A DNA stretch of 7,258 bases from a bacterium UBA7470 (lineage in GTDB: Bacteria > Pseudomonadota > Gammaproteobacteria > Burkholderiales > Burkholderiaceae_C). Below are positions 5,837-7,258 of the stretch, one piece after another. The notes under the pieces were generated by a model, which was not told where the DNA came from, did no database searches, and worked only from the letters and a program-made list of their open reading frames with translations. A program made the position numbers and the translations under genes. Numbering within the stretch: position 1 is the first letter of the stretch; the number at the start of each line of letters is the position of its first letter. Where the stretch lies: the NCBI GenBank assembly GCA_002479815.1, contig DLPA01000118.1, positions 7,739 to 14,996 on the forward strand, in the 5' to 3' direction.

Positions 5837-6472
5837 ATGCAACGACACCTTGCCATTGTGAGCCTTTTTTTGTTGACAGCTGGGCTCACCGCTTGTTCGA
5901 CTCCTGCGTCGCCTCCTCCTGCATCGACACCAAGTGTCCGAGTCATCTTGTTACCGCAACAAGATGCGAATGGTCAACCAATCAAAACAGCAGTCAGCGT
6001 TGAAGAACAGAATAAGCGTCTTGTTTTAGATCAACCATTTGCGGTTGCGGAACGCACATCGGACGGCTACACACAGCGTACCGCCAGTGCTGAAGAAGTT
6101 CGTGCCCGTTACGGCGACATCCTTCGTATTCAACCGCCAACCCCTGAAGTGTTTGTGCTACGTTTTTTACCTGGTAAGTCGCAATTGACTTCCGAGTCTG
6201 AGTCCCAACTTCCTGCCCTTGTAGAAAAAGCAAAAGCGCGTGCAGGAGGAGAGATTTTGGTCATCGGTCATACCGATACCGTAGGGAAAGCAGAAGCCAA
6301 CGACGAACTGTCTTTGCGTCGCGCACGTGCTGTCGGTAATCTATTGGTCAGTAAAGGTTTTCCGGCCGACCTGATCACTCCTATTGGGCGCGGAGAGCGT
6401 GAACTGGCTGTGGCGACTGCTGACGAAGTGGCGGAGCCACGCAATCGCCGTGTTGAAATTCTGATTCGCTGA
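5837..6472 (+). CDS. OmpA-family peptidoglycan-binding lipoprotein
   Basis: Outer-membrane lipoprotein predicted to tether the envelope to peptidoglycan. From ATG 5837 it has 211 residues and begins MQRHLAIVSLFLLTAGLTAC, a textbook lipoprotein signal with lipobox LTAC (C20). Serine at +2 suggests outer-membrane sorting. A Pro/Ala/Ser-rich spacer follows (21-34), then an uncharacterised region (35-103). The C-terminal OmpA-like domain (about 104-211) starts FVLRFLPGKSQLTSESESQL and has VIGHTDTVG with D147, SLRRARAVGNLL with R162 exactly 15 residues later (the diaminopimelate-binding Asp/Arg pair of OmpA), and closes with RNRRVEILI. A TTG at 5804, overlapping the fecR-like stop, would add 11 residues; I prefer ATG 5837 because it gives a compact signal peptide, although no Shine-Dalgarno is visible for it. 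Confidence 0.9.
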   Translation: MQRHLAIVSLFLLTAGLTACSTPASPPPASTPSVRVILLPQQDANGQPIKTAVSVEEQNKRLVLDQPFAVAERTSDGYTQRTASAEEVRARYGDILRIQPPTPEVFVLRFLPGKSQLTSESESQLPALVEKAKARAGGEILVIGHTDTVGKAEANDELSLRRARAVGNLLVSKGFPADLITPIGRGERELAVATADEVAEPRNRRVEILIR

Positions 6473-6477
6473 AGACG

Positions 6478-6529
6478 CCTCTCCCCCTTACGCAATGCCG
6501 TACGTGAGCGCACGCTTCATGAAGAGAGG
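6478..6529 (+). promoter_or_regulatory. Possible hairpin masking the pfk ribosome binding site
   Basis: The Shine-Dalgarno of the downstream gene, AGAGAGG (6523-6529, 5 nt before ATG 6535), has its GAGAGG exactly complementary to CCTCTC at 6478-6483, just after the lipoprotein stop. The 40-nt loop contains a small CGTG/CACG stem (6503-6506 with 6511-6514). The pairing could lower translation until opened. No promoter is evident in this 62-bp gap. Confidence 0.35.
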
Positions 6530-6534
6530 TTCAT

Positions 6535-7258
6535 ATGAGAGTTGGAGTTTTGACGGGTGGGGGAGATTGCCCCGGTTTGAATGCAGTGATTCGGGCTGTG
6601 ACCCGTTGCCTGATTCGGCAATGTGATGCGCAAGTCATCGGCATCACTGACGGCTTTGCAGGCTTGAGCGAACAGCGTGTCAGACATTTAGACTGGCAAT
6701 CGGTTGGAGCATTGGTCGCAGTGGGGGGCACCATCCTCGGGACCACCAATCGTTTTGACCCCTTGCGAACCGAAGCCCAGCTTGTTCAAACCTTAAAAGC
6801 TGCAGACAGCCTCGGACTGGATGCACTGGTTGCGATTGGTGGCGATGGCACGATGACCATTGCCCACGGTTTGGCCCAGCGGGGCCTGCCTGTTGTGGGT
6901 GTGCCTAAAACCATCGACAACGATATCATGGGCTGTGAACGCAGCTTTGGCTTTGATACCGCAGTCGCTACTGCCACCGAAGCCCTAGAGCGCGTCCACA
7001 CCACCGCGCAAAGCCACAACCGCGTCATGATTGTGGAGACAATGGGCCGTCACGCAGGGTGGATTGCCCTAGAAGCAGGCATTGCTGGTTCCGCCGACAT
7101 CGTGCTCCTGCCCGAAATGGACTATGACCTGACCACCATTGCAGCGGTTTGCCGCGAGCGCGAATCCTTAGAACGCTTCACTCTCATTTGCATGGGGGAA
7201 GGCTGTAAGCCCGTAGGTGGCACCTTGACGTGGGACGTGCCCGACAGCTCCAGCTCCA
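6535..7258 (+). CDS. pfkA: 6-phosphofructokinase, mixed-substrate type, 3'-truncated
   Basis: Phosphorylates fructose 6-phosphate to fructose 1,6-bisphosphate with ATP or pyrophosphate. The first 241 codons are present and the frame is open at the window end; family members are usually about 320-360 residues. Visible motifs: LTGGGDCPGLNAVIR (6-20, phosphate loop), VAIGGDGTMTIA (99-110), VPKTIDNDI (123-131) with catalytic D128, NRVMIVETMGRHAGW (162-176) with the substrate-binding MGR, IAGSADIVLLPE, and MGEG with E222. The E. coli 104 and 124 equivalents are G105 and K125. ATP enzymes usually have Gly/Gly and pyrophosphate enzymes Asp/Lys, so this Gly/Lys pair is the pattern of the mixed-substrate group III; the phosphoryl donor is therefore uncertain, with ATP more likely from Gly105. 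The strong Shine-Dalgarno AGAGAGG fixes the start. The gene follows the lipoprotein gene by 62 bp. Confidence 0.92.
   Translation, partial: MRVGVLTGGGDCPGLNAVIRAVTRCLIRQCDAQVIGITDGFAGLSEQRVRHLDWQSVGALVAVGGTILGTTNRFDPLRTEAQLVQTLKAADSLGLDALVAIGGDGTMTIAHGLAQRGLPVVGVPKTIDNDIMGCERSFGFDTAVATATEALERVHTTAQSHNRVMIVETMGRHAGWIALEAGIAGSADIVLLPEMDYDLTTIAAVCRERESLERFTLICMGEGCKPVGGTLTWDVPDSSSS

Overview
The window looks like chromosome from a betaproteobacterium, most likely order Burkholderiales and perhaps Comamonadaceae-like. This rests on moderate-to-high GC, the dnaX-ybaB-recR cluster, the style of the DnaX C-terminus, and a paired FecR-domain and OmpA-type lipoprotein. The assignment is inferred from protein style only. 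No rRNA, tRNA, CRISPR array, insertion sequence or phage gene is visible.

Layout. Positions 1-2437 hold the classical DNA replication and repair cluster on the + strand: the 3' three quarters of dnaX (clamp-loader tau), ybaB/ebfC (nucleoid-associated protein) and recR (recombination mediator). A four-helix MAPEG-family membrane protein follows at 2470-2889, 32 bp after recR. An exported NMT1/THI5-like substrate-binding protein without visible transporter partners lies at 2968-4035. An unrecognised protein with a possible winged-helix N-terminus lies at 4120-4671. It converges on a minus-strand GNAT acetyltransferase (4677-5195), and both stop codons sit inside one perfect inverted repeat. After a 162-bp AT-rich divergent intergenic region come a secreted FecR-domain protein (5358-5807), an OmpA-type peptidoglycan-binding lipoprotein (5837-6472) and the first 241 codons of a 6-phosphofructokinase (6535 to the window end).

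The most notable signal is inside dnaX. A run of ten A (701-710) lies exactly after the part encoding the collar domain. It is followed by TGA codons in both alternative frames (722-724 and 726-728) and by a potential 7-bp stem. This is the architecture expected if the gene makes both tau and a short gamma by transcriptional slippage and/or -1 ribosomal frameshifting. Other points are a phosphofructokinase with the Gly/Lys residue pair of the mixed-substrate group, several potential RNA hairpins next to start codons, and a compact convergent-stop palindrome. I see no convincing wholly new multi-gene system. Most genes belong to known families, and the hypothetical at 4120 is the only one without a family.
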